NCBI GenBank assembly: GCA_029945375.1
Contig: CM057060.1
Coordinates: forward strand, 3,286,001-3,350,000
Direction of reading: 5' to 3'
Length of the DNA: 64,000 nucleotides
DNA from: Agaricus subrufescens
Lineage: Eukaryota > Basidiomycota > Agaricomycetes > Agaricales > Agaricaceae
Made by a program: the position numbers and the translations under genes. Positions 12,682 through 21,198 of the stretch are shown here, in pieces (within the stretch, counting starts at the first letter, position 1; each line of letters starts with the position of its first letter). Under the pieces are notes generated by a model. The model was not told the origin of the DNA and did no database searches. It worked only from the letters and a program-made list of their open reading frames with translations.

Positions 12682-13616
12682 CTGTTGGGGATCAGTCGAA
12701 TGTCCTTGCAATGCCTAACCACTGTAATACTTACGTTTGACAGACGTAAAATAGACTGAGGCTCTTGATTGTATGAGCAACGTTTTTATACACCATCGTA
12801 CAATAAATCCAAGTTGAATTCATCTTGTTCGCCACAAAAATTGTGAGTGGACTTCAAGGGCATTGAAAATTCCGAGTAGTTGGTTACCATTGACCAGTTG
12901 CCTGGTTACCGCAGTTAAGTACTAGTCATCCTGGTATCGGAAGGTTGCAAGACGACTGCACAGGAATTGAGTATTTACCACTTTACCCTTGTAGCCACTT
13001 GTGGCACAAAGCATGGGTTTTGTCAATATGATGCTCGCCACAAATCGTTCATAGTGTTATGACTGTTGTGATAGGTATTGTATAATTCGGACCGGATAAA
13101 AGACTTCTTACCAAATCTTGGTTGTTGTTGTGGCACAGCGAGTGAACAAGAACTTCCGGATTCAATGCTTACGCATGGAACCCCAGAGCGTCTCGCGCTA
13201 TATGTTGTAGCTACTATTCGCATGTCTCAGTGAGATTCGGTTGCCTGAGTTTCAGAGTTCCTGCACACGACGCATAAATGCTACTAGCACGTCACCGTCA
13301 GCACATGACTGCGAAGTCAATCAAAGTTCAACGTTCAACGGAACGTCGATCAAGAGCCTGTGTTGGAGGCTCTATTGAAAAGAACTCTTACCAGTTTTTT
13401 CTCTTGCCCCCGCTCCGAAGACTGGCCCGTCGCTGTACGCACCGCAAGCCCTGCATCTCACGTCGTGAGATCAGGTAAGCCCTCTGCATCAGTTATCACT
13501 AGTATAACCCTAATTGAGCGCAGTTAGTCTGCCCCAAGTCGTCCTCTTCGTCGAGCATCTCCTTGGACTACTGGGTTTCACCCAGGTCACATTCCATCTC
13601 CCTCCCGACTACAAAG
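12682..13616. other. Intergenic region left of the transposon nest
   Basis: No gene recognised. The last five bases, 13612-13616 (CAAAG), are one copy of the target site duplication of the copia element that follows. If the nest is removed, this stretch joins 35822 onward and would be the upstream region of the broken ORF that starts at 35962. Confidence 0.5.
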
Positions 13617-14091
13617 TGTTGAAACACAAGTTCATATGGTCTTGAGGACGCTCGCATGACCTATAACTTGTGTATCTGATATCCTGGACGTCTCACTGAC
13701 CCAGGTATGTACGCTCTACATGTTAGAATGTTCTGGATCGAAGAGTCTAAGGGTTTTGGACTCTCATCCAATAATTATGAATCAATTACTTATGAATATC
13801 CATTCGGACATTTGAAATGTCATCTACAAAATATGTATCTACCATGTTCTCTTCCTAAATATGTACTTTGTTTATACTATGCATTATGTATAAAAGATAG
13901 AATCCATGTATGAGTTAGCTAGCTCAAAATCATATTCTACTTCGTCTCTCTCCCTCATGCTTAAACTCTATAACTCTACATCCACTATCTATCTTCATCA
14001 GCAAAAGGTTTGGCTACTTGAAGCTACTTGAAGCTACTTGAGGGCTAATCATACTCCATACCCCTGTGAGGTCTACGCTGCCGTTTTGACA
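13617..14091 (+). repeat. 5' LTR of the copia element
   Basis: Matches 35374-35816 over almost its whole length with scattered transitions, most at CpG sites. It differs by a 50-base segment (13997-14046) that replaces about 20 bases of the 3' LTR and equals half of the palindrome found at 36809-36916. Confidence 0.92.
13997..14046. repeat. Half-palindrome insertion in the copia 5' LTR
   Basis: Starts ATCAGCAAAAGGTTTGGC and continues with a 10-base unit (GCTACTTGAA) repeated. The same sequence forms one arm of the 108-bp palindrome at 36809-36916. It is absent from the copia 3' LTR. Confidence 0.8.
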
Positions 14092-14107
14092 GGTTATGGG
14101 CCCTGAG
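14092..14107 (+). other. Primer-binding site of the copia element
   Basis: GGTTATGGGCCC directly follows the LTR. It is nearly complementary to the anticodon arm of initiator tRNA-Met (which carries CTCATAACC), matching the half-tRNA priming known from Drosophila copia rather than priming from the tRNA 3' end. Confidence 0.6.
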
Positions 14108-14348
14108 ATGGTCACTGGATATATGATACATTTACCCGATCATATATCCATGGAGTATGACACAATGTGTCAATCTTAGTTGATCTCGGAAAAAATATCT
14201 CTATTCACTTCTCAAGGAAGCATTAACAAAATCTCCATCTATTCTAATCTCCGATTCCAATTGAGTACTACTCTATTGAATTTCCCTTAAATCACATTGT
14301 GATATACACACAATAAGACTGATACGCCTTATCTATCCAGATGGCAAC

Positions 14349-14640
14349 TGTTACGATCTATTTCCGTTATCGTCCCCTGACCCAGGTCCATATGCCCTCG
14401 CTCCACATCCATATGCTCGCCTTGCCTGTCTTGTATACTTGTTCCCATCGTTAGTCAGACACCTCGGGCGTACTTACTCAGCCCGCTTTCAGCTTCTATT
14501 ATTAGGTAGTCGACTCTTCTATAAGTAGCGTAGTTATACTCTGTATTTCTTTACGCTTTACCAACTCGCTATTTTCCCTTATCGCTCTCAAGTCTTTGCC
14601 TTAAGTTGCAACCTGAGCTAATTGCTATAAGGTCGTAACA
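14349..14640 (+). repeat. 5' LTR of gypsy-1
   Basis: Begins TGTTACG and ends CGTAACA (short inverted ends). It contains a TATA box (TATAAG, 14520-14525). About 30 bases downstream, at 14553-14564, is the segment complementary to the primer site that follows the LTR. Confidence 0.95.
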
Positions 14641-14641
14641 T

Positions 14642-14653
14642 TTGGTAAAGCGT
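14642..14653 (+). other. Self-priming primer-binding site of gypsy-1
   Basis: TTGGTAAAGCGT begins one base after the 5' LTR. It is a perfect 12-base reverse complement of 14553-14564 (ACGCTTTACCAA) inside the LTR, which lies about 33 bases after the LTR TATA box and so near the expected start of the transcript. This is the arrangement used by Tf1 and sushi-type elements, where the mRNA 5' end folds back as primer. No tRNA match was recognised here. Confidence 0.7.
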
Positions 14654-14718
14654 CGTAAAGCTCACCTTGCAGAAAGACCTCTAGTCACTGAGGCAGGAAA
14701 CCGCGACAAGCTCAGTAT

Positions 14719-15849
14719 ATGAGCACAGACGACACAGAACTATTCGGAATCGATTTTGAAACAGTTTTCTTCAAAGGACACAGAAACGGAAACAGATTTG
14801 AAGCCCTCAGACAGGAGGAAGAACAAGAAACAGAACCCCCATCAGAAAACGACGAACAGGAACCGGAAGAACCAGACCCAGAACAAATACTGAAGAACAC
14901 ACCACTCGACGAAGACCTAAACCGACTAGCAAAAGAACTCGAGGAACTAGAACTAAGAGAAATGGCAACCAACAACACCGAGACCAAATCTATCAATGCA
15001 ATCAACCACAAGGATGTCATGGAACCAGGATTCTTCCATGGAGATAGGAACAAATTTAACGACTGGTGGAGAGGAATGGAAATTTTCCTCAAATTTAGCA
15101 AATACGAAGACGCAGACTCAAAGATACTCCTTGTCACCAACCGCCTGAGAGGAGAAATCCCAGGATGGTTTGCTAAACAATGGGAGGATAAAATCATCAA
15201 AGGAGACGATACCGCGGATTGGAAAGTTTTTGCCGAAGAAATCGTGGACGCCTTCTCCCCCGGAAACGAACAGCAGATCGCCAAAGATAAGATTGAATCC
15301 TTTAAACAAGGAAACCTTCACACCAACGACTTCCTTGTCAAATTCACTGCCCTCGTCCATCAATCCAAATCTAGCGAAGACCACGCGCTCTACCTCCTGA
15401 AACAACACACCAGATCAGATGTAATCCACACCATTTTGGGTTATCCCCCGAACGCCATTCCCACCTCCCTCAAGGGATGGATTGCCGCCATCGGATCTGT
15501 TGGGAAAGGATGGGAAGACACAGAAAGACGACGAAACGACCACCGCACCGCTACCGGAGTCACTTACGGAGGAAGCGGACAACCCATGGAAATTGGAGCC
15601 AGGAAGTTGGAATGGGACGCCAATGGCAAACCCAAATGCCTCAAATGCGGTAAATTTGGCCACATTAAAAAAGAATGCCGAAGCCAAGGGTTTAGATCCA
15701 ACATCGAATGCTATAATTGTGGCAAACCGGGCCACATCGCCAAAGTCTGCCGAAGCCCCAAGAAGCAAACCAAGATTCGTGCCATCACCACCGGAGAAGA
15801 AGGAACCGCCGAAGAAACTCAACAGGATTTTCCCAAAGGTTCGGAGTAG
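14719..15849 (+). CDS. gag: Gag of gypsy-1
   Basis: Capsid/nucleocapsid polyprotein of 376 residues that would package the element's RNA. ATG at 14719. An acidic N-terminal 80 residues precedes the capsid-like region (FHGDRNKFNDWWRG, then ADWKVFAEEIVDAF, about residues 105-185). Two CCHC zinc knuckles follow: CLKCGKFGHIKKEC and CYNCGKPGHIAKVC, about residues 305-350. The frame ends at the TAG at 15847-15849. The pol frame overlaps from about 15717 in the -1 frame. No canonical slippery heptamer in the Gag frame was found in the overlap, so the way Pol is expressed is unclear. Confidence 0.92.
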   Translation: MSTDDTELFGIDFETVFFKGHRNGNRFEALRQEEEQETEPPSENDEQEPEEPDPEQILKNTPLDEDLNRLAKELEELELREMATNNTETKSINAINHKDVMEPGFFHGDRNKFNDWWRGMEIFLKFSKYEDADSKILLVTNRLRGEIPGWFAKQWEDKIIKGDDTADWKVFAEEIVDAFSPGNEQQIAKDKIESFKQGNLHTNDFLVKFTALVHQSKSSEDHALYLLKQHTRSDVIHTILGYPPNAIPTSLKGWIAAIGSVGKGWEDTERRRNDHRTATGVTYGGSGQPMEIGARKLEWDANGKPKCLKCGKFGHIKKECRSQGFRSNIECYNCGKPGHIAKVCRSPKKQTKIRAITTGEEGTAEETQQDFPKGSE

Positions 15850-18800
15850 GCACGAACTCGCGAACCAATGTATCTAGCCGTATGAGAAATCGATATGTTT
15901 GTCCTCAGAAACGACTAGGAGTGCAAGAATTAATACTCAAACCCGAAATTACCAAACCTAACGGAGAAACGTTCCAAGCCAAAACCATGCTCGACTCTGG
16001 ATGTACCCACACTTGCATCGACAAACGAACCGTCTATAAACAGAAAATTCCCACCCACAAACTCGACCATCCCATCCAGGCGACCAACGCTGACGGAACC
16101 CCAAGCGGAAAAGAACCCATCACCAAATTCGTCAATCTGGACCTAAACATAGAAGGACACCAAGAAACCATCGACGCAGTAGTAGCCGAACTAGACTCGG
16201 CAGATATTTTTATTGGACACGACTGGCTAACCAAACATAACCCGGAAATCGACTGGAACCGAGGAACTGTAACCTTCTCAAGATGCCCACCCGAGTGCTC
16301 GATCAAACACACCAACTTCTCCCTACCGGAACACCTACGACGCCTTCAAACCAAATGGGAAGATTTCGAAGAAGAAAAAGAACCCGATCCGACCAACCCC
16401 CTCGACCTACCAGAGTACATGAGACCGTACACCCACCTCTTCAACAAAAAGAATTTCGACAAATTGCCAAAACGAACCCAATGGGATCACGAGGTCAACC
16501 TATTACCAGACGCCCCTAACGAAATTGACGCAAAAGTTTATGAAATGACTCCGAAAGAAGAAATCAAACTCAACAAATTCCTGGATGAAAACCTCGCCAC
16601 CAAACGCATCCGACCGTCCAAAAGCCCCTATGCGGCTCCATGCTTCTTTGTACCCAAAAAAGACGGTTCACTAAGGTTGTGTCAGGACTACCGCAAACTC
16701 AACACGGTTACCATAAAAGACAAAACCCCCTTGCCCCTAATCAGCGAAGTCATCGGGAAACTGAAACATGCCAAATACTTCAACAAACTGGACATCATCT
16801 GGGGCTACAACAACGTACGAATCAAGGAAGGAGACGAATGGAAAGGTGCCATCCTCACCAACAGAGGACTTTTCGAACCAACGGTCATGTTCTTCGGAAT
16901 GTGCAACTCGCCAGCCACCTTCTCCCGCTGGATGACCACCATCTTCAGAGAAATGATCCAGGACGGTTCACTAGTCAACTACATTGACGACTTCGCCATT
17001 CCTGCCGACTCTATCCCAGAACTGGAAGAACGAACTTTACGATTCCTAAAAATAGCAGACGAAAATAACTTATGCTTCAAACAAACCAAATGTGAGTTCA
17101 ACGCAACCAAGATCTCGATGCTCGGAACGGTCATAGGCGACGGTCAAGCAAGCATGGAAACCGAAAAGGTCGAATCAGTTCGAAACTGGAAAACACCGAC
17201 CTGCGTAAAAGACATCGAACGGTTTATCGGCTTCGTGAACTTTTACCGACGTTTCATTCAGGACTTTAGCACTCTCGCTGCACCGCTCAATGCCTTAAAA
17301 GGGGGTAAAACCCCAAAACCCTGGAAATGGACCATCGAGGAACAAAACGCCTTCGAAGCCATCAAAACAGCCATCACCAACGAACCCGTCCTAGCCCTAC
17401 CAGACAACGAAGGAAAATTCAGACTAGAAACCGATGCATCCAACGTAGGAATCGGAGCAGTCCTATCCCAAGAACAAGAAGGAAAATGGCATCCAGTCGC
17501 CTTCATGTCCAAAGCCCTTACCGACGCAGAAAAGAACTACGAAATCTACGACAAAGAACTCCTCGCCATAGTCAAAGCAATCAAGAACTGGAGACACTAC
17601 CTACTAGACGCCAAACATCAATTCGAAATCTGGACTGACCACGAAAATCTCAAATACTTCCGCAAACCACAAAAACTGAATGCCCGCCAAGCCCGATGGT
17701 ATCTCATGCTCCAAGAATACGACTACTTACTCCGACACATTCCTGGCAAAACTAACGTCAAGGCCGACATCCTATCCAGACTTTTCCGACACGAAAACCC
17801 CGAGGAAGAAACCCAAATCGAGATGTTCAAAGACCGTATTATCCTACGGACCTTATTCGAAATCCCCACCTCGCTAGAAACCACTATGCTCCTAAATCGA
17901 AATTTCTCGATCTCCGCGAACCCCGACATCCTGAAACAAATTAGTAACTCCAAATATCAAGAAAACCGTGTCATTCAAGAAAAGAACAAGAGACCTGACC
18001 AATTCTGGGAAGAAAACGGTATAACCTACCGAAACGGGAAGATCTATGTACCGGACGAATCCAAACTTCGAGAATCCATACTTTCGGACCACCACAACCC
18101 ACCTGATATTGGACACCCCGGATCTTACCGCATGCTTGAACTCGTGAAACGAACCTTCTGGTGGCCCACGATCAAGATGGATGTCAAAAGATTTGTAAAA
18201 GGATGTACCGAATGCCAGAAAAACAAGATCAACCGACAACCCGGCCACACACCCCTCAAACCCCTACCCATCCCCGAAGCACCCTGGCAGGAAATCTCCA
18301 TAGATATGATTGGTCCTCTACCCAGATCCGAGGATCACGACGCCATACTCGTAATTGTCGACCGCTTCTCCAAAATGATCCACCTCATTCCCACCGAAAC
18401 CGCTCTCACGTCAAGACAACTGGCCGAGATCTACAAGAAAGACATCTGGCGCATACACGGAATACCCAAACGTATCATTAGCGACAGAGGCCCCCAGTTC
18501 GCCTCCAAATTCATGAAGGAATTATGCTCCGCCCTAGGAATCGAAAGAAACCTGTCCACTGCCTACCACCCCCAAACCGACGGCCAAACCGAAAGAATTA
18601 ATCAAGAAGTCGAATCCTATCTGCGAAATTTCGTCAACTACAAACAAAACGACTGGGCAAAATGGCTCCCCACCGCGGAATTCCAATATAACGACAAAGC
18701 CCACACCGCAACCAAGCAAACCCCTTTCTTCCTAAATTATGGTATCCACCCGTGGAAGGGAAACTTAACCGTTAACTCGGACAACCCCATGACCAACGAA

Positions 18801-19337
18801 TTTACCTCGGAACTAAAGAAAACCCGAAATGAAGCACGAGCAGCTCTAGAAGAATACAACTCCATCATGTCCGAACGCGGAAATCTGAAACGGCAGAAGC
18901 ACCCCTTATCCAAAGGAGACTTGGTTTTCTTAGAAGCAACAAACATACGATCAAAACGCCCTTCGGGAAAATTCGACAACAAAAGATACGGACCGTTCGA
19001 AATTCTAGAACCCGTTGGAGAAACCTCTTTTCGTCTAAAATTACCCGAAACCTGGGCCATACACGACGTTTTCCACTCTTCTCTTCTCACGAAATTCAAC
19101 GAACCCGAATACAACTGTCAAAAAACTCCACCTCCACCTCCACCGGATATCATTAACGACGAAGAAGAATACGAAGTAGAAGAGATCCGTGGACATAGGA
19201 AGAAAGGCCGAGGAACTCAATACCTGGTACATTGGAAAGGTTATGACAACTCCGAGGATACGTGGCAATCCGCAACCGACCTTGAGAACGCACAGGACCT
19301 CCTATCCGAATATAGGAAACACAACAATCTCTTGTGA
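15717..19337 (+). CDS. pol: Pol polyprotein of gypsy-1 (protease, RT, RNase H, integrase, chromodomain)
   Basis: Open frame in -1 relative to Gag. The first in-frame ATG is at 15882, 32 bases after the Gag stop, so frameshifting or re-initiation are both possible. Counting from 15717: aspartic protease around residue 92 (LDSGCTHTCID); reverse transcriptase with VPKKDGSLRLCQDYRKLN and the active-site box YIDD near residue 422; RNase H (LETDASNVGIGAVLSQ) near 570; integrase zinc finger of HHCC type near 790-840 (GHPGSYRMLE to CTECQKNK); and a DDE core with IDMIGPL, SDRGPQF and the Glu in TDGQTERIN. A C-terminal chromodomain (QYLVHWKGYDNSEDTW) would tether integration to modified histones. All catalytic residues are present. 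Confidence 0.93.
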   Translation: MWQTGPHRQSLPKPQEANQDSCHHHRRRRNRRRNSTGFSQRFGVGTNSRTNVSSRMRNRYVCPQKRLGVQELILKPEITKPNGETFQAKTMLDSGCTHTCIDKRTVYKQKIPTHKLDHPIQATNADGTPSGKEPITKFVNLDLNIEGHQETIDAVVAELDSADIFIGHDWLTKHNPEIDWNRGTVTFSRCPPECSIKHTNFSLPEHLRRLQTKWEDFEEEKEPDPTNPLDLPEYMRPYTHLFNKKNFDKLPKRTQWDHEVNLLPDAPNEIDAKVYEMTPKEEIKLNKFLDENLATKRIRPSKSPYAAPCFFVPKKDGSLRLCQDYRKLNTVTIKDKTPLPLISEVIGKLKHAKYFNKLDIIWGYNNVRIKEGDEWKGAILTNRGLFEPTVMFFGMCNSPATFSRWMTTIFREMIQDGSLVNYIDDFAIPADSIPELEERTLRFLKIADENNLCFKQTKCEFNATKISMLGTVIGDGQASMETEKVESVRNWKTPTCVKDIERFIGFVNFYRRFIQDFSTLAAPLNALKGGKTPKPWKWTIEEQNAFEAIKTAITNEPVLALPDNEGKFRLETDASNVGIGAVLSQEQEGKWHPVAFMSKALTDAEKNYEIYDKELLAIVKAIKNWRHYLLDAKHQFEIWTDHENLKYFRKPQKLNARQARWYLMLQEYDYLLRHIPGKTNVKADILSRLFRHENPEEETQIEMFKDRIILRTLFEIPTSLETTMLLNRNFSISANPDILKQISNSKYQENRVIQEKNKRPDQFWEENGITYRNGKIYVPDESKLRESILSDHHNPPDIGHPGSYRMLELVKRTFWWPTIKMDVKRFVKGCTECQKNKINRQPGHTPLKPLPIPEAPWQEISIDMIGPLPRSEDHDAILVIVDRFSKMIHLIPTETALTSRQLAEIYKKDIWRIHGIPKRIISDRGPQFASKFMKELCSALGIERNLSTAYHPQTDGQTERINQEVESYLRNFVNYKQNDWAKWLPTAEFQYNDKAHTATKQTPFFLNYGIHPWKGNLTVNSDNPMTNEFTSELKKTRNEARAALEEYNSIMSERGNLKRQKHPLSKGDLVFLEATNIRSKRPSGKFDNKRYGPFEILEPVGETSFRLKLPETWAIHDVFHSSLLTKFNEPEYNCQKTPPPPPPDIINDEEEYEVEEIRGHRKKGRGTQYLVHWKGYDNSEDTWQSATDLENAQDLLSEYRKHNNLL

Positions 19338-19338
19338 A

Positions 19339-19346
19339 TATAAAAG
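19339..19346 (+). promoter_or_regulatory. Candidate internal TATA box before accessory ORF A of gypsy-1
   Basis: TATAAAAG starts two bases after the pol stop codon and lies about 60 bases before the ATG at 19403. The same octamer precedes the accessory ORF of the second, unrelated gypsy element at a similar distance. Confidence 0.5.
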
Positions 19347-19402
19347 GAAAACCAACCAACAACTACCGGTATAGCATCATCTATTGGTTCGAAGAAGACA
19401 TC

Positions 19403-19807
19403 ATGAACACCCAGAACTCCGCCGAAACCCTCACCACCCCCGAACAAGAGGCCTACCACAACCTCATCATCGATTCCTTCCGGAGCTCCGCTAAACGAGA
19501 GCTCATCGAAATCTACAGCGCAGTAACGGACGTGGACAACCGTTACGCTCACACCTACGTCCCACTCATTTACGATCGCCCAAAAGGAGTAAACCCGGCG
19601 AGTGAAGAAGAAAGGGATCACATGGTGAAAACCATGAGGAAGGAGAGGCAGCTGATTAAGAAAATCATAAGGAAGCTGCGGATGATGGAAGACGAGTTGA
19701 AAGATCTCACCGAGGAGATTAACCCGAATGCCCACGGATGGGCCGCAAACGAGACATGGGGAGACGGATGGGGAGCACCGGCAGAAGAAAACAATCAGCA
19801 ACAGTAG
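19403..19807 (+). CDS. Accessory ORF A of gypsy-1, coiled coil plus WG/GW segment
   Basis: Unknown protein of 134 residues between pol and the 3' LTR. ATG at 19403 (MNTQNSAETLTTPEQEAYHN); the frame is open upstream but without another ATG. Residues about 75-108 form a highly charged amphipathic helix (KERQLIKKIIRKLRMMEDEL) likely to be a coiled coil. The C-terminal 25 residues contain three tryptophans next to glycine (HGW, TWG, DGWG) in an acidic, Gly/Ala/Pro-rich context, similar to Argonaute-hook (WG/GW) peptides. There is no signal peptide and no membrane helix, so it is not an envelope protein. The open frame in an element with identical LTRs suggests it is maintained. Function unknown; an RNA-silencing link is only a hypothesis. 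Confidence 0.65.
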   Translation: MNTQNSAETLTTPEQEAYHNLIIDSFRSSAKRELIEIYSAVTDVDNRYAHTYVPLIYDRPKGVNPASEEERDHMVKTMRKERQLIKKIIRKLRMMEDELKDLTEEINPNAHGWAANETWGDGWGAPAEENNQQQ

Positions 19808-19835
19808 GAGTTGCCTAATAGGGAGGAAGGAATAA

Positions 19836-19842
19836 TATAAAA
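19836..19842 (+). promoter_or_regulatory. Candidate internal TATA box before accessory ORF B of gypsy-1
   Basis: TATAAAA, followed by a pyrimidine-rich run (CTTTCTCCTCTTCTTTTC) and then the ATG at 19935, 93 bases downstream of the box. This is the layout of a fungal core promoter. Confidence 0.45.
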
Positions 19843-19934
19843 CCAGATCGCTTTCTCCTCTTCTTTTCATCCCAAATCTGCCCAACATTGCGCTCACTGC
19901 TAAATACGCCCCTCTGCTTGAACTCCTAGCCAAC

Positions 19935-20858
19935 ATGAACCCCAGCACCAACCCAACCCCACGCACCATCGCCATCCCCGTCGATCAGGCCTTGCACGCC
20001 GAATACATCCAACGCAGACACTCCACCCTATCCCGACGCCGCTACCTCCTCAGAATCTTGCACGCCATGGCACAACTCCGAGAAATAGGAGCCTCGATTA
20101 TACAACTAAACAACAACGCTCAGAACATCGCAGGAACGGTAATCTCTCCCATCAGACTGTGTGGAGGGGATGAAGGAATCGTAGCCGAACACTTCAACAA
20201 AATCCTCGCCGAATTGAACAAAGTCACCAGTACCCACATTGAATTCAACACCCACTCCATCGCCTGTCACTCAGCCAGAATGCTCGACGTCCTAGACCGA
20301 GTTGGATCTGCCGAAGAACTAGCCGCCGCAGATGCAATCTGTAAACTCTATCGACTGGAACCTGAAACCAGACCCAATACTCCGCCAGCCGAAGCCATAC
20401 CCATCCCCGACCCCACCCCCTTGCTCATTCCAAAGCAAGAAGACAATCCCATGGACGAAGACTCCGATAAAGAAAACAAACCCCCGGGTTTGGATCGAGT
20501 CTCCAACATCCACTCCCCTGAACTAACCGAAGAAGCCGATTGCCTCTACCGCTACCTGAATTTCATCCCTCCTGCCACCCTACCCGCTGAGATCAAACCC
20601 CCCACCACCTATGCGTTCGCCCATAACAATAACCGATACAAGTCCATCGGAGAAAGAACCGCATATTGGAACGTTATCCTCACCGTCTTGTTGATGAAGA
20701 AAGGAAAAGACGAAACTTTCAAAGGGTTACCCGCACACATCATTATAGGAGGAAGAGACAACGCCCCTCACTTCATTGGTTTCAACGAGAAAACCGACCA
20801 ATGGATTATGGCGGACACCAAGAGGAAACTCCTGAACAACCTCTTTGCGCACGTCTAA
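19935..20858 (+). CDS. Accessory ORF B of gypsy-1, function unknown
   Basis: Unknown protein of 307 residues ending 43 bases before the 3' LTR. The N-terminal half is mostly helical (RRYLLRILHAMAQLREIGAS, then FNKILAELNKV). The middle is Pro-rich and then acidic (MDEDSDKENKPPG), probably a disordered linker. The C-terminal 100 residues look folded (YRYLNFIPP, RTAYWNVILTVLLMKKGK, APHFIGFNEKTDQW). There is no signal peptide, membrane helix, zinc finger or catalytic motif that I recognise, so it is neither an envelope protein nor an obvious nuclease or protease. Same strand as pol, 127 bases after ORF A, with its own possible TATA box. Confidence 0.65.
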   Translation: MNPSTNPTPRTIAIPVDQALHAEYIQRRHSTLSRRRYLLRILHAMAQLREIGASIIQLNNNAQNIAGTVISPIRLCGGDEGIVAEHFNKILAELNKVTSTHIEFNTHSIACHSARMLDVLDRVGSAEELAAADAICKLYRLEPETRPNTPPAEAIPIPDPTPLLIPKQEDNPMDEDSDKENKPPGLDRVSNIHSPELTEEADCLYRYLNFIPPATLPAEIKPPTTYAFAHNNNRYKSIGERTAYWNVILTVLLMKKGKDETFKGLPAHIIIGGRDNAPHFIGFNEKTDQWIMADTKRKLLNNLFAHV

Positions 20859-20901
20859 AACATTTGCTTCGATCGGAATCTGAAGCCTGAACGGAGGGTG
20901 A

Positions 20902-21193
20902 TGTTACGATCTATTTCCGTTATCGTCCCCTGACCCAGGTCCATATGCCCTCGCTCCACATCCATATGCTCGCCTTGCCTGTCTTGTATACTTGTTCCCA
21001 TCGTTAGTCAGACACCTCGGGCGTACTTACTCAGCCCGCTTTCAGCTTCTATTATTAGGTAGTCGACTCTTCTATAAGTAGCGTAGTTATACTCTGTATT
21101 TCTTTACGCTTTACCAACTCGCTATTTTCCCTTATCGCTCTCAAGTCTTTGCCTTAAGTTGCAACCTGAGCTAATTGCTATAAGGTCGTAACA
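20902..21193 (+). repeat. 3' LTR of gypsy-1
   Basis: 292 bases, no difference from the 5' LTR seen by eye. The TSD copy GCAAC follows at 21194-21198. Confidence 0.95.
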
Positions 21194-21198
21194 GCAAC

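Larger units (their letters stand above)
14349..21193 (+). mobile_element. Ty3/gypsy chromovirus (gypsy-1), apparently intact and young
   Basis: Full-length element of 6845 bases. Both LTRs are 292 bases (14349-14640 and 20902-21193) and identical by eye. The flanking duplication GCAAC is at 14344-14348 and 21194-21198. It encodes, on the plus strand, Gag with two zinc knuckles, a Pol with protease, reverse transcriptase, RNase H, integrase and chromodomain, and then two additional ORFs before the 3' LTR. No frameshift or stop was seen in any of them beyond the Gag/Pol frame change. A purine-rich tract (ACGGAGGGTGA) ends at 20901. The element sits at the third codon of the copia gag gene. Identical LTRs imply very recent transposition. 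Confidence 0.95.

Noticed and set aside
14641..14660. A tRNA-primed primer site for gypsy-1
   Set aside because: No tRNA 3' end that I know fits, while a perfect 12-base complement exists at the predicted RNA start.
15717..15849. A canonical -1 slippery heptamer in gypsy-1
   Set aside because: Runs such as TTTCCCAAA are present, but none is in the X-XXY-YYZ phase of the gag frame.
19403..20858. The post-pol ORFs of gypsy-1 as an envelope gene
   Set aside because: Neither ORF has a signal peptide, a membrane helix or a cysteine pattern of an envelope glycoprotein.
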